From contig JBJMKZ010000025.1 of NCBI GenBank assembly GCA_045805565.1, positions 157,272-221,271 on the forward strand: a DNA stretch of 64,000 nt. Direction: 5' to 3'. Positions 42,820-50,983 of this stretch are shown here, in pieces. Position 1 is the stretch's first letter, and each line of letters starts with the position of its first letter. The stretch is from DATAEY01 sp045805565. GTDB lineage: Bacteria > Actinomycetota > Thermoleophilia > Solirubrobacterales > Solirubrobacteraceae. Below the pieces are notes generated by a model. The model was not told the DNA's origin and searched no databases. It saw nothing but the letters and a program-made list of their open reading frames with translations. Position numbers and translations under genes: made by a program.

Positions 42820-44325
42820 ATGAAGGACTCTGCACGTACGACCAGGCAAGGAGACGCCGACCGCCGCATGGCGCGAGGTCGCAGCCGCGCCCTCTGGCCC
42901 ACGCTGATCCTCGCCTGCCTGGCCCAGTTCATGGTCATTCTCGACGTCTCCGTCGTCAACGTTGCGCTGCCGTCGATTCGCCGCGCGCTGAGCTTCGCCG
43001 AGCAGGACCTCCAGTGGGTGGTGAACGCCTACACGGTGACCTTCGCCGGCTTCTTGCTGCTCGGCGGGCGAGCCGCCGACCTCCTGGGTCGCCGGCGGGT
43101 CTTCATCGGCGGGCTGCTGCTGTTCTCGCTGGCCTCGCTGGTGGGTGGCGTAGCCGACAGCCAGGGCATGCTCATCGGCGCACGCGCCGCGCAGGGCCTC
43201 GGGGCGGCCGTGGTGTCGCCGGCGAGCCTCTCGATCCTCACCACCACGTTCCGCGAGGGCAGCGAGCGCAACCGCGCGCTCGGCGCCTGGGGAGCGATGG
43301 GAGGTGCGGGCGGGTCCGCCGGCGTGCTACTCGGCGGGCTCCTGACCGACCTGCTGAGCTGGCGATGGATCCTCTTCATCAACGTGCCGATCGGGCTCGC
43401 CGCAGCGGCCTTCTCGCTGCGGTTCGTGGCCGCCGGGCGGCATCAGGCGCGAGCGCGCAACTTCGACCTGGCCGGCGCGATCACGGGCACCCTGGGCGTG
43501 ATGACTCTGGTGTGGGCGATCGTGCGCACGGACGTGAACGGCTGGGGCTCGGTGCAGACCATCGGCGTAATGACCATCGGACTCGCCCTCATCGGGGTGT
43601 TCCTGACCATCGAAGGCCGGCTTGCCGCCGCACCGCTGATGCCGCTGCGCATCTTCACCTCGCGGATGCTGAGCGCGGCCAACGCGACGATGTTCCTGCT
43701 AGGCGCGGCGATGTTCGGGATGTGGTTCTTCGCCTCGCTGTACCTGCAGCAGGTCCTCGGCTACTCGCCGCTCGAGGCCGGCCTGGCGTTCCTTCCCATG
43801 ACGCTGACGATCGTCGTCGGCTCGACGCTCGCGTCGCGGGCGGTCTCTCGCATAGGCGTCAAGCCGCTGCTGGTCGGGGGCATGCTGGCCGAGGCCGCAG
43901 GGCTGCTTCTGTTCACCAGCGTCTCCCCGCGAGGAAGCTATCTCGCCGACGTCCTCGCTCCATCGCTGATCGTGGCCGCGGGAATCGGGCTCGCCTTCGT
44001 GCCGATCACCATCGCCGCGGTCTCGGGGATCTCGCATGGTGAGGCGGGGCTTGCGTCGGGCATCGTGAACACCGCGCGCCTGATGGGCGGCGGGCTGGGC
44101 CTTGCCATCCTGGCGACGCTCGCCACGTCCCGAACGCACGGCGACCTGCGGGTGGGCAGCGCCCTTCACGGAGCGCTCACGGACGGCTTCCAGCTCGCCT
44201 TCGCAGTGGGCGCCGGGTTCGCGTTCGCCGGCGCGCTCGTCGCCCTACTGGTGCTCAGGCAGGCCAAGCCCCGGCGCGCCTCGCAGCCAGGCGGCGAACC
44301 GGTGCCGGCCCAGACGTCCTCCTAG
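42820..44325 (+). CDS. DHA2-family MFS drug exporter (EmrB/QacA type)
   Basis: The 501-residue protein has about fourteen helices. It contains the DHA2 signature LAQFMVILDVSVVNVALPSI, motif A GGRAADLLGRRRVF and motif C in SILTTTFREGSERNRALGAWGAMGGAGGSAGVLLGG. It should export hydrophobic drugs using the proton gradient. The divergent ArsR and shared operator make a ligand-induced efflux switch. Its stop shares CTAG with the convergent GNAT gene. Confidence 0.93.
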   Translation: MKDSARTTRQGDADRRMARGRSRALWPTLILACLAQFMVILDVSVVNVALPSIRRALSFAEQDLQWVVNAYTVTFAGFLLLGGRAADLLGRRRVFIGGLLLFSLASLVGGVADSQGMLIGARAAQGLGAAVVSPASLSILTTTFREGSERNRALGAWGAMGGAGGSAGVLLGGLLTDLLSWRWILFINVPIGLAAAAFSLRFVAAGRHQARARNFDLAGAITGTLGVMTLVWAIVRTDVNGWGSVQTIGVMTIGLALIGVFLTIEGRLAAAPLMPLRIFTSRMLSAANATMFLLGAAMFGMWFFASLYLQQVLGYSPLEAGLAFLPMTLTIVVGSTLASRAVSRIGVKPLLVGGMLAEAAGLLLFTSVSPRGSYLADVLAPSLIVAAGIGLAFVPITIAAVSGISHGEAGLASGIVNTARLMGGGLGLAILATLATSRTHGDLRVGSALHGALTDGFQLAFAVGAGFAFAGALVALLVLRQAKPRRASQPGGEPVPAQTSS

Positions 44326-44786
44326 AACGCCAGGGAGTAGCTGAGCCACTCCTCGCGCCGAGCACCCACCCGCTCGTAGAGGGCCTGCGCACGCAGGTTG
44401 TCCTTCGCGGTCTGCCAGCCCAGCTCCAGCGCACCGCGCTCACGGCAGAGCTCCAGGCATTCGGAGATGAGCGCTTCCGCCACTCCGCCGCCGCGCGCCT
44501 CCTCGACGACGAAGAGATCGTTCATCACCCCGATCTCTCCCGCCTGGAGCGTGCTCCAGGTCCAGTAGACCGTGGCGAAGCCGATGGCCCTGCCCCGGGG
44601 GTCGCGAGCGATCAGCTGCACCCCGTGGCAGTCGGGAGAAGCGAGGAGTGCCCGTGACATCGCGAGCAGCGCCTCGTCCGATGGCGCGCCCTTGTAGAAG
44701 TCGCAGTAGCGGCGCATCAGCGGCAGCAGCGCGGGAAGGTCGTCCTCGGTTACGCGCGCGATCACTGATGTTGTCTTTCTGGCCAC
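44322..44786 (-). CDS. GNAT N-acetyltransferase
   Basis: The 154-residue GNAT protein includes ARVTEDDLPALLPLMRRYCDFY, GFATVYWTWSTLQAGEIGVMNDLFVVEEARGGGVAEALI and RAQALYERVGARREEWLSYSLAF. The acetyl-CoA loop (ARGGGVAEAL) is intact. The ending YS-type helix resembles GNATs acting on small amines. The upstream neighbour is another GNAT gene 10 bases away on the same strand. Confidence 0.9.
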   Translation of the reverse strand: MARKTTSVIARVTEDDLPALLPLMRRYCDFYKGAPSDEALLAMSRALLASPDCHGVQLIARDPRGRAIGFATVYWTWSTLQAGEIGVMNDLFVVEEARGGGVAEALISECLELCRERGALELGWQTAKDNLRAQALYERVGARREEWLSYSLAF

Positions 44787-44796
44787 TCAGTGGCGC

Positions 44797-45318
44797 CTAT
44801 GGTGCGACCGGTTTCTCGTAGCGTCGAGACGGGACTGCGAAAGGTCCGCTGGCGGTCTCGGCGAGATAGTCGACCGCCCCGGCGTCGCGCCAGCCTTTGC
44901 GCTGGTAGAAGTGGCGGGCACGGGCATTCCCGGCGACCACGGCAAGCCATGCCCGGTCGTGGCGCTCGGCGATGATGCTCTCGCCGCGCTCGAGCAGCGC
45001 CGCAGCGACACCACTTCCGCGCGCCTCCTGCGCGACGTAGATCTGCTCGATCTCGTCGTCCCGGACCACCACGAAGCCCACGACGGCTGAGTTGATGACC
45101 GCGACCGTGGTCGTCTGGAGGCGAGGAGGAACCCGCTTGCGGAAGTCCTCCGGCGTGCGGTGATGGTGCAGCGCCGGCGGGACATGGCCTAGGTGGCCGT
45201 CACGCCAGCCCGCATGCCACAGCTGCGCGATCGCGTCGACATCGCCGGGCGTCGCGGCTCGTAGAGCCCAGGACCGGGACCCATCGGGTTCCTGACTGCG
45301 AGCGACGGACGTGCTCAT
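44797..45318 (-). CDS. GNAT N-acetyltransferase
   Basis: This 173-residue protein has WALRAATPGDVDAIAQLWHAGWRDGHLGHVP, EIEQIYVAQEARGSGVAAALLERGE and NARARHFYQRKGWRDAGAVDY. It resembles the SpeG/ArgA-like single-domain GNATs. It probably forms an operon with the next GNAT gene. Substrate unknown. Confidence 0.9.
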   Translation of the reverse strand: MSTSVARSQEPDGSRSWALRAATPGDVDAIAQLWHAGWRDGHLGHVPPALHHHRTPEDFRKRVPPRLQTTTVAVINSAVVGFVVVRDDEIEQIYVAQEARGSGVAAALLERGESIIAERHDRAWLAVVAGNARARHFYQRKGWRDAGAVDYLAETASGPFAVPSRRYEKPVAP

Positions 45319-45379
45319 CGATAACCCCGATGACGGAGGCTAGGCAGTTGCTCGGCGGCCGGGACGAGCGCCCGTGCTT

Positions 45380-46666
45380 TTATCGCACCTGCGAAGGCGC
45401 CGAACGGCGCGCGTATCGGGCGGCGCGCTCGAGGAGCAGTCGGTGCTCGGGTTGGTTTCGAGTCAGCGAAGCCGCGCGCTCGAGCTCCTGGCGGGCCTCG
45501 TCGAAGCGATCGAGCTTCGCCAACAGGTCACCCCGCACACTCGGCAGGAGGTGGTAGCGCTCGAGCGAGCGCTCGGACGAGAGCCCATCGACGAGCTGGA
45601 GCCCCGCCGCCGGCCCGAACGCCATCGCGACCGCGACGGCCCGATTCAGCTCCACGACGGGTGACGGCGTGAGCTGGGCGAGCGCGTCGTAGAGCGCCAC
45701 GATTCGCTCCCAGTCCGTGTCCTGCGGCCTGAGTGCTCGAGCGTGGCAGGCGGCGATCGCGGCCTGGAGCGTGTAGGGGCCGAGCGCGCCGGCGAGCTGC
45801 TGGGCACGCTCGAGGGCCGCCAGGCCGCGACGGATGAGCAGCTGATCCCAGCGCGAACGGTCTTGGTCCAGCAGGAGGATTGGCTCCCCCGAAGCCCCGG
45901 TCCGCGCCCGCAGGCGCGACGCCTGGATTTCCATCAGCGCCACGAGGCCGTGGACCTCGGGTTCCTCGGGGGCGAGGCCGGCCAGGATTCGGGCGAGCCG
46001 CAGAGCGTCCTCACAGAGGGCGGGGCGCATCCAGTCGTCACCGGCGCTCGCCGCATAACCCTCGTTGAAGATGGCGTAGATCACCTCTAGCACCGAAGAC
46101 AGCCGGGTCTCGCGCTCTGTACCACTCGGCACCTCGAACGGGACTCGCGCCTCGGCGAGGGTCCGCTTGGCCCGAACGATCCGCTGGGCAACGGTCGCCT
46201 CGGAAACCAGGAACGCCCGCGCGATCTCGGCCGTGCTCAGCGCTCCGACCAGGCGCAGGGTGAGCGCGATACGCGCCTCGGTCGAGAGCACCGGATGGCA
46301 GGCGATGAAGATCAGGCTCAGGAGGTCGTCGCCGATGTCGTCGTCGAGGGCGGCATCGAGATCGCTCTCGGCCGACGCTTGCTGGATCTCGATTTCGCGG
46401 CCCAACTCCTCCTGCTTGCGCTCGAGGACCTTGTTGCGGCGCATCCAGTCGATCGCGCGATGCCTGCCGGTGCCCATGAGCCAGGCGCCCGGGTTGTCCG
46501 GGACGCCTGACTCGGGCCACTGCTCCAGCGCTGCGATGAGTGCGTCCTGCGCCAGGTCCTCGGCCAGTCCGACGTCCCGCACGACCCGGGCGAGGCCGGC
46601 GATGAGCCTCGGCGACTCGATCCGCCAGACCGCCTCGATGGCGCGGTGCGCGTCGGAAGCCGCCAT
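45380..46666 (-). CDS. ECF-type RNA polymerase sigma factor, ECF42-like with TPR-type C-terminal extension
   Basis: The 428 residues start with sigma-2 (IAGLARVVRDVGLAEDLAQDALIAALEQWP; WLMGTGRHRAIDWMRRN) and sigma-4 (ALTLRLVGALSTAEIARAFLVSEATVAQRIVRAK). About 220 extra residues follow (EVIYAIFNEGY, GPYTLQAAIAACHARA, SPVVELNRAVAVAMAFGP), the conserved extension of group ECF42. It lacks an anti-sigma partner; the extension and the adjacent DGPF protein are thought to control it. It sits 5 bases downstream of that DGPF gene. Confidence 0.93.
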   Translation of the reverse strand: MAASDAHRAIEAVWRIESPRLIAGLARVVRDVGLAEDLAQDALIAALEQWPESGVPDNPGAWLMGTGRHRAIDWMRRNKVLERKQEELGREIEIQQASAESDLDAALDDDIGDDLLSLIFIACHPVLSTEARIALTLRLVGALSTAEIARAFLVSEATVAQRIVRAKRTLAEARVPFEVPSGTERETRLSSVLEVIYAIFNEGYAASAGDDWMRPALCEDALRLARILAGLAPEEPEVHGLVALMEIQASRLRARTGASGEPILLLDQDRSRWDQLLIRRGLAALERAQQLAGALGPYTLQAAIAACHARALRPQDTDWERIVALYDALAQLTPSPVVELNRAVAVAMAFGPAAGLQLVDGLSSERSLERYHLLPSVRGDLLAKLDRFDEARQELERAASLTRNQPEHRLLLERAARYARRSAPSQVR

Positions 46667-46671
46667 GATGG

Positions 46672-47082
46672 CTACTGGTTGTCGGCCGCCTGTGCGCGCA
46701 GCCGCTCCTCCTGTTCACGCAGCTCGGGCGTGAACTCATCGCCGAAGTCGTCGGCCTCGAACACCTGGCGGATCTCGAGCTCGGTCTCCTCCATGGGGGC
46801 GCGCTTGACCCACTCGATCGCCTCGTCCTGCGACTTGGCCTGGATCAGCCAGAACCCCGCGATCAGCTCCTTGGTCTCCGCGAACGGGCCGTCGATCACC
46901 TTTCGCTCAGGGAAGCTGACGCGCACCCCCTTGGAGCTGGGATGGAGCCCCTCGCCGGCGAGCATGACGCCCGCGTTGGCCAACTCCTCGTTGTACTTGC
47001 CCATCTCGGCGAGGATCTCCCGGCTGGGAAGGACGCCGGCCTCGGAATCCTCGTTGGCCTTGACCAGAACCATGAATCGCAT
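46672..47082 (-). CDS. DGPF/YCII-domain protein partnered with the ECF42-like sigma factor
   Basis: The 136-residue protein starts MRFMVLVKANEDSEAG after a good AGGAG site and carries the family's IDGPFAETKELIAGFWLI motif and RAPMEETELEIRQVFEADDF. The acidic tail (FGDEFTPELREQEERLRAQ) is characteristic of DGPF partners of ECF42. It is the first gene of the two-gene operon. Its precise role (enzyme or regulator) is unproven. Confidence 0.92.
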   Translation of the reverse strand: MRFMVLVKANEDSEAGVLPSREILAEMGKYNEELANAGVMLAGEGLHPSSKGVRVSFPERKVIDGPFAETKELIAGFWLIQAKSQDEAIEWVKRAPMEETELEIRQVFEADDFGDEFTPELREQEERLRAQAADNQ

Positions 47083-47309
47083 CGGGATGACTCCTTGTGG
47101 TTGGGTGTCGCGAGCCCGGCCTCCGGACGCTCCCGCCCGGCTGAACCTAGGGCTCTCCTTGCACAGACGTCGATCGGGAAGCAGCGAAATCGACAGCGGA
47201 CGGCCGCGATCATGGCGGACGGCCACCCGCTCCAGGCGGGGGACAGTCCGGGCCGCGCCGGCGCTCCGCAGCAAAACCCGGCTGATAGCAGGACAACCGC
47301 GACGATGAG

Positions 47310-47399
47310 CGGAGGGGGAGGGATTCGAACCCTCGATGGACGTAAACCGCCCATAACGGTTTTCGAGACCGCCGCATTCAACCACTCTGCCACCCCTCC
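47310..47399 (-). tRNA. tRNA-Ser(CGA)
   Basis: Acceptor GGAGGGG pairs with CCCCTCC, discriminator G. Anticodon stem GCGGT/ACCGT with loop CTCGAAA gives anticodon CGA. It has a long variable arm and T stem GAGGG/CCCTC with loop TTCGAAT. No encoded CCA. Confidence 0.95.
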
Positions 47400-47452
47400 G
47401 AGGGCGCGCTGCGGCGCCTTCCAAGGCTAGCCAATGCCGCTGGTCGAGCCGC

Positions 47453-47917
47453 CTAGCGCCGCGGGCCGAAGAACGCCCGCAGCAGGTCCGCGCTGTCGTC
47501 GGCCAGCAAACCGCCGGCGACCTCGGGCGAGTGGTTGAGCCGGGGTTCGCCGAGCACGTCGAGGACGCTTCCGGCCGCGCCGCCCTTGGCGTCGGCGGCG
47601 CCGTAGACCACGCGGGGCAGACGGGCCAGCACGATCGCGCCGGCACACATCGGGCACGGCTCGAGGGTCACGTACATCACGCAGTCGAGTAGACGCCAGG
47701 TGCCGAGGGCGCGGGCGGCCTCACGCAGGGCGATGGTCTCCGCGTGGGCAGTCGGGTCCTCGCGCACCTCGCGCTCGTTGTGACCGCTCCCGATCACCTC
47801 TCCCTCGTGCACGACGACGGCGCCGATCGGCACGTCGTCGTGTGACAGAGCGCGTTCCGCTTCGCGCAGGGCCAGGCGCATGAAGTACTCGTCGCGCGGA
47901 AAGAAGCGGGCGGGCAT
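47453..47917 (-). CDS. tadA: tRNA-adenosine(34) deaminase TadA
   Basis: The 154-residue protein has the cytidine-deaminase-fold zinc site: HAE (His58, Glu60) and PCPMC (Cys88, Cys91). The MRLALREAERAL start and HNEREVREDPTAHAETIAL region are typical of TadA. It makes inosine at position 34 of tRNA-Arg(ACG), allowing decoding of CGN codons. An essential housekeeping gene; here it lies just downstream of a tRNA-Ser. Confidence 0.95.
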   Translation of the reverse strand: MPARFFPRDEYFMRLALREAERALSHDDVPIGAVVVHEGEVIGSGHNEREVREDPTAHAETIALREAARALGTWRLLDCVMYVTLEPCPMCAGAIVLARLPRVVYGAADAKGGAAGSVLDVLGEPRLNHSPEVAGGLLADDSADLLRAFFGPRR

Positions 47918-48017
47918 GGTGGCGGGCGAGGAAGCTTTGACGCCGGCGCGGCCGGCGCGGAGAAACTTAGAGGCGCCGATGATGTCTTAACCGCGCGGCG
48001 CCGGACGCGCCGCCTCG

Positions 48018-49379
48018 ATGCCACGTATCCCCCTCAACGCCCTGTTCGCCGTCTCGGTCTGGCTGGCCGGCGCGCTACTTCCCGCGGCTGCTGGCGCGCA
48101 CGCCTACCGCCCCGGCGAGGTGGTCGTCGGTTACGCGCCCGCTACCCCGGCCGCGGAGCGTGACCGCCTCCAGCAGGACGTGAGCGCCCGCGCCGCGGGG
48201 TCCGCCGGGCCGGACACCAGGGTGCTGCGGGTCACCGATGGCCACAGCGTCTCGGAGACCGCCCGGAGGCTGCGCTCGCGGCCGGGGGTCCGCTACGCGC
48301 TGCCCAACTACCTCGCACGCGCCGCCGACACCGGATTCTTCCCCAACGACCGCGGTCGCGGGCGGCCGGGCGATTGGCGGCTGCTGCAGTGGAATTTCCG
48401 CGCCGCCGCCGGCGTGGACGCTCCCGACGCGTGGGCGCGGATGCTACGGCTGCGGGCGCCCGGCGGGAGGGGCGTAACCGTCGCCGTGCTCGACACCGGC
48501 GTGGCCTACCGCTCGGCCGGCAGGTACCGGCGCTCGCCCGACTTCTCGCCCACCACCTTCGCCCCCGGCTACGACTTCGTCAGCCACGATCCGTTCCCCG
48601 ACGACCCGTTCGGCCACGGGACGTTCGTGGCCGGGATCATCGCCGAGCGCACCAACAACCTGCTCGGCCTGACCGGGATCGCCTACGGCGCGCGCATCAT
48701 GCCGGTGCGGGTGCTCGACGCCCGCGGCTTCGGCGACGCCGCGACCATCGGCGCCGGCATCCGCTTCGCGACGACCCACGGCGCGCGGGTGATCAACCTC
48801 TCGCTCGACTTCGACCCGAGCATGACGGCGTCCCAGATACCAGAGGTGCTCTCCGCGATCGCCTTCGCCCGCTCGCGGGGTGCGGTGGTGGTCGGCGCGG
48901 CGGGCAATCAGGGGCTGGCCACCGTCAACTATCCGGCCCGCGCGGCGGGGGTCATCTCGGTCGGGGCGACGACCGAGCACGGCTGTCAGGCCGAGTACTC
49001 CAACTACGGCCCCGACCTCGATCTCGTCGCCCCCGGCGGAGGCGCCGACTCGCCGCTGGGCGCCGACCCGGTCCACTGCCATCCCGGCCGCGGCGGGAGT
49101 CCGCTGGTCCAGCTCACCTACGTCGCCGGGGTGGGACGTTTCGGCTTTCGCACCGACTATCAGGGCACGTCGCTCTCCACCCCGCATGTCTCGGCGGTCG
49201 CCGCCCTGATCATCGCCAGCGGCTTGGTGGGCCGCCGCCCACGACCCTCCGCGGTCGAGGCGAGGCTCAAGGCCACGGCACGCGACCTGGGGCCCCCGGG
49301 GCACGACCTGCGCTATGGAGCCGGGCTGGTCAGCGCCGGCGGGGCCGTGGCTGCGACGCCGCGCCGTACCGCGGGCTGA
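48018..49379 (+). CDS. Secreted subtilisin-like serine protease (S8)
   Basis: A signal peptide (to about residue 27) and an I9-like propeptide region (VVVGYAPATPAAERDRLQQ ... GVRYALPNYLARAA) precede a complete subtilisin domain. The catalytic triad is Asp159 (VAVLDTGVA), His200 (FGHGTFVAGII) and Ser385 (GTSLSTPHVSA); Asn297 (AAGNQG) forms the oxyanion hole. Two cysteines (HGCQAE, VHCHPG) may form a disulfide. It should be an extracellular protease, 453 residues before processing. Confidence 0.93.
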   Translation: MPRIPLNALFAVSVWLAGALLPAAAGAHAYRPGEVVVGYAPATPAAERDRLQQDVSARAAGSAGPDTRVLRVTDGHSVSETARRLRSRPGVRYALPNYLARAADTGFFPNDRGRGRPGDWRLLQWNFRAAAGVDAPDAWARMLRLRAPGGRGVTVAVLDTGVAYRSAGRYRRSPDFSPTTFAPGYDFVSHDPFPDDPFGHGTFVAGIIAERTNNLLGLTGIAYGARIMPVRVLDARGFGDAATIGAGIRFATTHGARVINLSLDFDPSMTASQIPEVLSAIAFARSRGAVVVGAAGNQGLATVNYPARAAGVISVGATTEHGCQAEYSNYGPDLDLVAPGGGADSPLGADPVHCHPGRGGSPLVQLTYVAGVGRFGFRTDYQGTSLSTPHVSAVAALIIASGLVGRRPRPSAVEARLKATARDLGPPGHDLRYGAGLVSAGGAVAATPRRTAG

Positions 49380-49391
49380 GCACCGGCGACG

Positions 49392-49835
49392 CTAGGTGGT
49401 GCGGATGATCATCACCGAACAGGGCGCGTGATGCGACACCTTGTTGGGCACCGAGCCCAGCAGGAAGCGCTTGGCGCCCGTCATCCCCTTGTTGCCGACC
49501 ACGACCAGGTCGGCGCCCCGTTCCTCGGCCACGTCGAGGATGGCGTCGGCGGGATCGCCCTCGCGGGCGAAGGTCTCGACCTTGACACCGGCTTCCCTGA
49601 CCTCGTCGGCGGCGTCCCTGAGGGTGGCCTCGACGTCCTCGCGGGGATTGATCATCCACTCCAGGTCCTTGGGAACCTGGGTCGCCTCCTCGCGTAGCCG
49701 CGTAGTGGGCACGGGCTCGTAGGCGCTCACCAGGTCGATCGAGGCGCCGACGCTGCTCGCGAGCTCGGTCGCCTGGCTTACCGCCTGGCTGGCGGTCTCG
49801 GATCCGTCGGTGCCCACCACGATCGAGCCGAACAT
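49392..49835 (-). CDS. Universal stress protein (UspA family)
   Basis: The 147-residue protein has the UspA fold with SIVVGTDGSETASQAVSQATELA and the ATP-binding loop ADLVVVGNKGMTGAKRFLLGSVPNKVSHHAPCSVMI (G-2X-G-9X-G-S). A GGAAGGGAG site precedes the ATG. It is probably an ATP-binding dimer induced by stress. The neighbouring operon encodes a related-looking protein. Confidence 0.94.
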   Translation of the reverse strand: MFGSIVVGTDGSETASQAVSQATELASSVGASIDLVSAYEPVPTTRLREEATQVPKDLEWMINPREDVEATLRDAADEVREAGVKVETFAREGDPADAILDVAEERGADLVVVGNKGMTGAKRFLLGSVPNKVSHHAPCSVMIIRTT

Positions 49836-49909
49836 CTCACTCCCTTCCGCGGGTGCAGGACCGGCCCATCATATGCGGGCGCTGCGGCACCACGCAGGGC
49901 CGTGGAGCG

Positions 49910-49993
49910 TCACAGCTTGACTATCGCGATGACCATCCCGGCCACCACGAAGACCACTATCGCCACCTGCATCCACACCCAGACCGGTGACAT
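49910..49993 (-). CDS. 27-residue single-pass membrane peptide
   Basis: An ATG at 49993 lies 4 bases past the stop of the upstream gene. The frame encodes MSPVWVWMQVAI followed by valine/isoleucine-rich sequence ending IVKL, almost entirely one membrane helix. Tight spacing argues for an operonic small membrane protein; length alone makes the call uncertain. Confidence 0.45.
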   Translation of the reverse strand: MSPVWVWMQVAIVVFVVAGMVIAIVKL

Positions 49994-49996
49994 CGG

Positions 49997-50446
49997 CTAC
50001 GACGGGCTCGCCGCCTCCGCCTTGGACCGCGCGGTGACGGTCGTCACCGGTACTCCCAGGCCGGAGACCTTGCTGGGCAGATCCAGCTTCAGCCAGCGCG
50101 ACACCCGCGCCGGGAGCGTGGAGAGGATCACCTCGTCGAAGCCGTGCAGGTTCAGCGCGTCCTGGATGGCGGCGAGCGGCTCGCTGTCTCCGATCATCCC
50201 GTTCACCGACGCGCCCGCCGCCTCCTCGAGCAGGGGCAGCGCCAGCTCGAGCACCGCCTCGGCCTCTTCGGTGCCCTGGTCCTGTGGATCGACCACGGCG
50301 TGCAGGCCGTGGGTGACGTTCGGTACCAGGAGGGTGAAACTGACGGGCGCACGTGCCGCGCGCTCGCGGACGGCCTCGATGAGAGCGGGCGTCGCGGCCG
50401 TCTTGTGGGCGACCACCAGGACCCGTGCCACGCCGGAGGACTCCAT
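49997..50446 (-). CDS. Universal-stress-like protein
   Basis: A 149-residue product starts at ATG 50446 after GAAAGGAG. RVLVVAHKTAATPALIEAVRERAA begins a Rossmann-like alpha/beta domain with LVPNVTHGLHAVVDPQDQGTEEAEAVLELALPLLEEAAG, DALNLHGFDEVILSTLPARVSRWLKLDLPSKV. The last motif is common in actinobacterial Usp-type proteins, though the ATP loop is not evident. It is divergent from an ArsR gene whose operator-like repeats lie between them. Confidence 0.8.
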   Translation of the reverse strand: MESSGVARVLVVAHKTAATPALIEAVRERAARAPVSFTLLVPNVTHGLHAVVDPQDQGTEEAEAVLELALPLLEEAAGASVNGMIGDSEPLAAIQDALNLHGFDEVILSTLPARVSRWLKLDLPSKVSGLGVPVTTVTARSKAEAASPS

Positions 50447-50582
50447 GCGCAACTCCTTTCGACGGTCCAGGCGATTCTCGCAGACCGCCGCCGCGGTTTC
50501 CGGCCCATCGGACTGGGCCGCGCGCCGCCGCGCCGCCCAGCGCGGTGGCCGGCAGTCCCGAGCCGCTCGTCGCACGGACAAC

Positions 50583-50609
50583 GGTACGGCCCTGTACAGT
50601 TAGGTACGG
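50583..50609. promoter_or_regulatory. Operator-like repeats before the ArsR gene
   Basis: Two GGTACGG copies (50583-50589 and 50603-50609) are spaced 20 bases start to start. The TGTACA palindrome lies between them (50593-50598). The pattern ends 11 bases before the ArsR ATG, consistent with autoregulation. Confidence 0.5.
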
Positions 50610-50619
50610 TGGACGGGAT

Positions 50620-50979
50620 ATGAGCATGAAGCTGAATGGCCCGTTTCGACTTGCGCCGGACGCGACCGACGTCGAGCTGCTGGCGAAGTACTTCCGCGGA
50701 TTTGGCGACCCCACCCGGCTGCGCATCCTGGCGCTGGTGGCCGAGCAGGAGCGTTCGGTGGGCGAGCTGGTCGAGGCGCTGGGCCAGCCCCAGCCCAAGG
50801 TGTCCAATCATCTCGCCTGCCTGCGGTGGTGCGGATTCGTGACCGCCGAGCGCCGGGGAAAGCAGGTCTTCTACCGCGTGTCCGATGGGCGGGTCACGCA
50901 GGTGATCGCGATGACGCGCACGCTGCTCGACGGTAACGTCGAGCACGTCGAGCGATTCAAGCTCAGACGGGCGTCCTGA
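50620..50979 (+). CDS. ArsR/SmtB-family regulator with a CmtR-like cysteine pair
   Basis: The 119-residue winged-helix protein has AKYFRGFGDPTRLRILALVAEQER, SVGELVEALGQPQPKVSNHLACLRWCGFVTAE and wing RRGKQVFYRVSD. The recognition helix holds C-L-R-W-C, the spacing of the Cys57/Cys61 pair that binds Cd/Pb in CmtR. The third CmtR ligand (a C-terminal cysteine) is absent. ATG 50620; a second ATG follows two codons later. It may sense a thiophilic metal or redox state. Confidence 0.9.
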   Translation: MSMKLNGPFRLAPDATDVELLAKYFRGFGDPTRLRILALVAEQERSVGELVEALGQPQPKVSNHLACLRWCGFVTAERRGKQVFYRVSDGRVTQVIAMTRTLLDGNVEHVERFKLRRAS

Positions 50980-50983
50980 GCGG

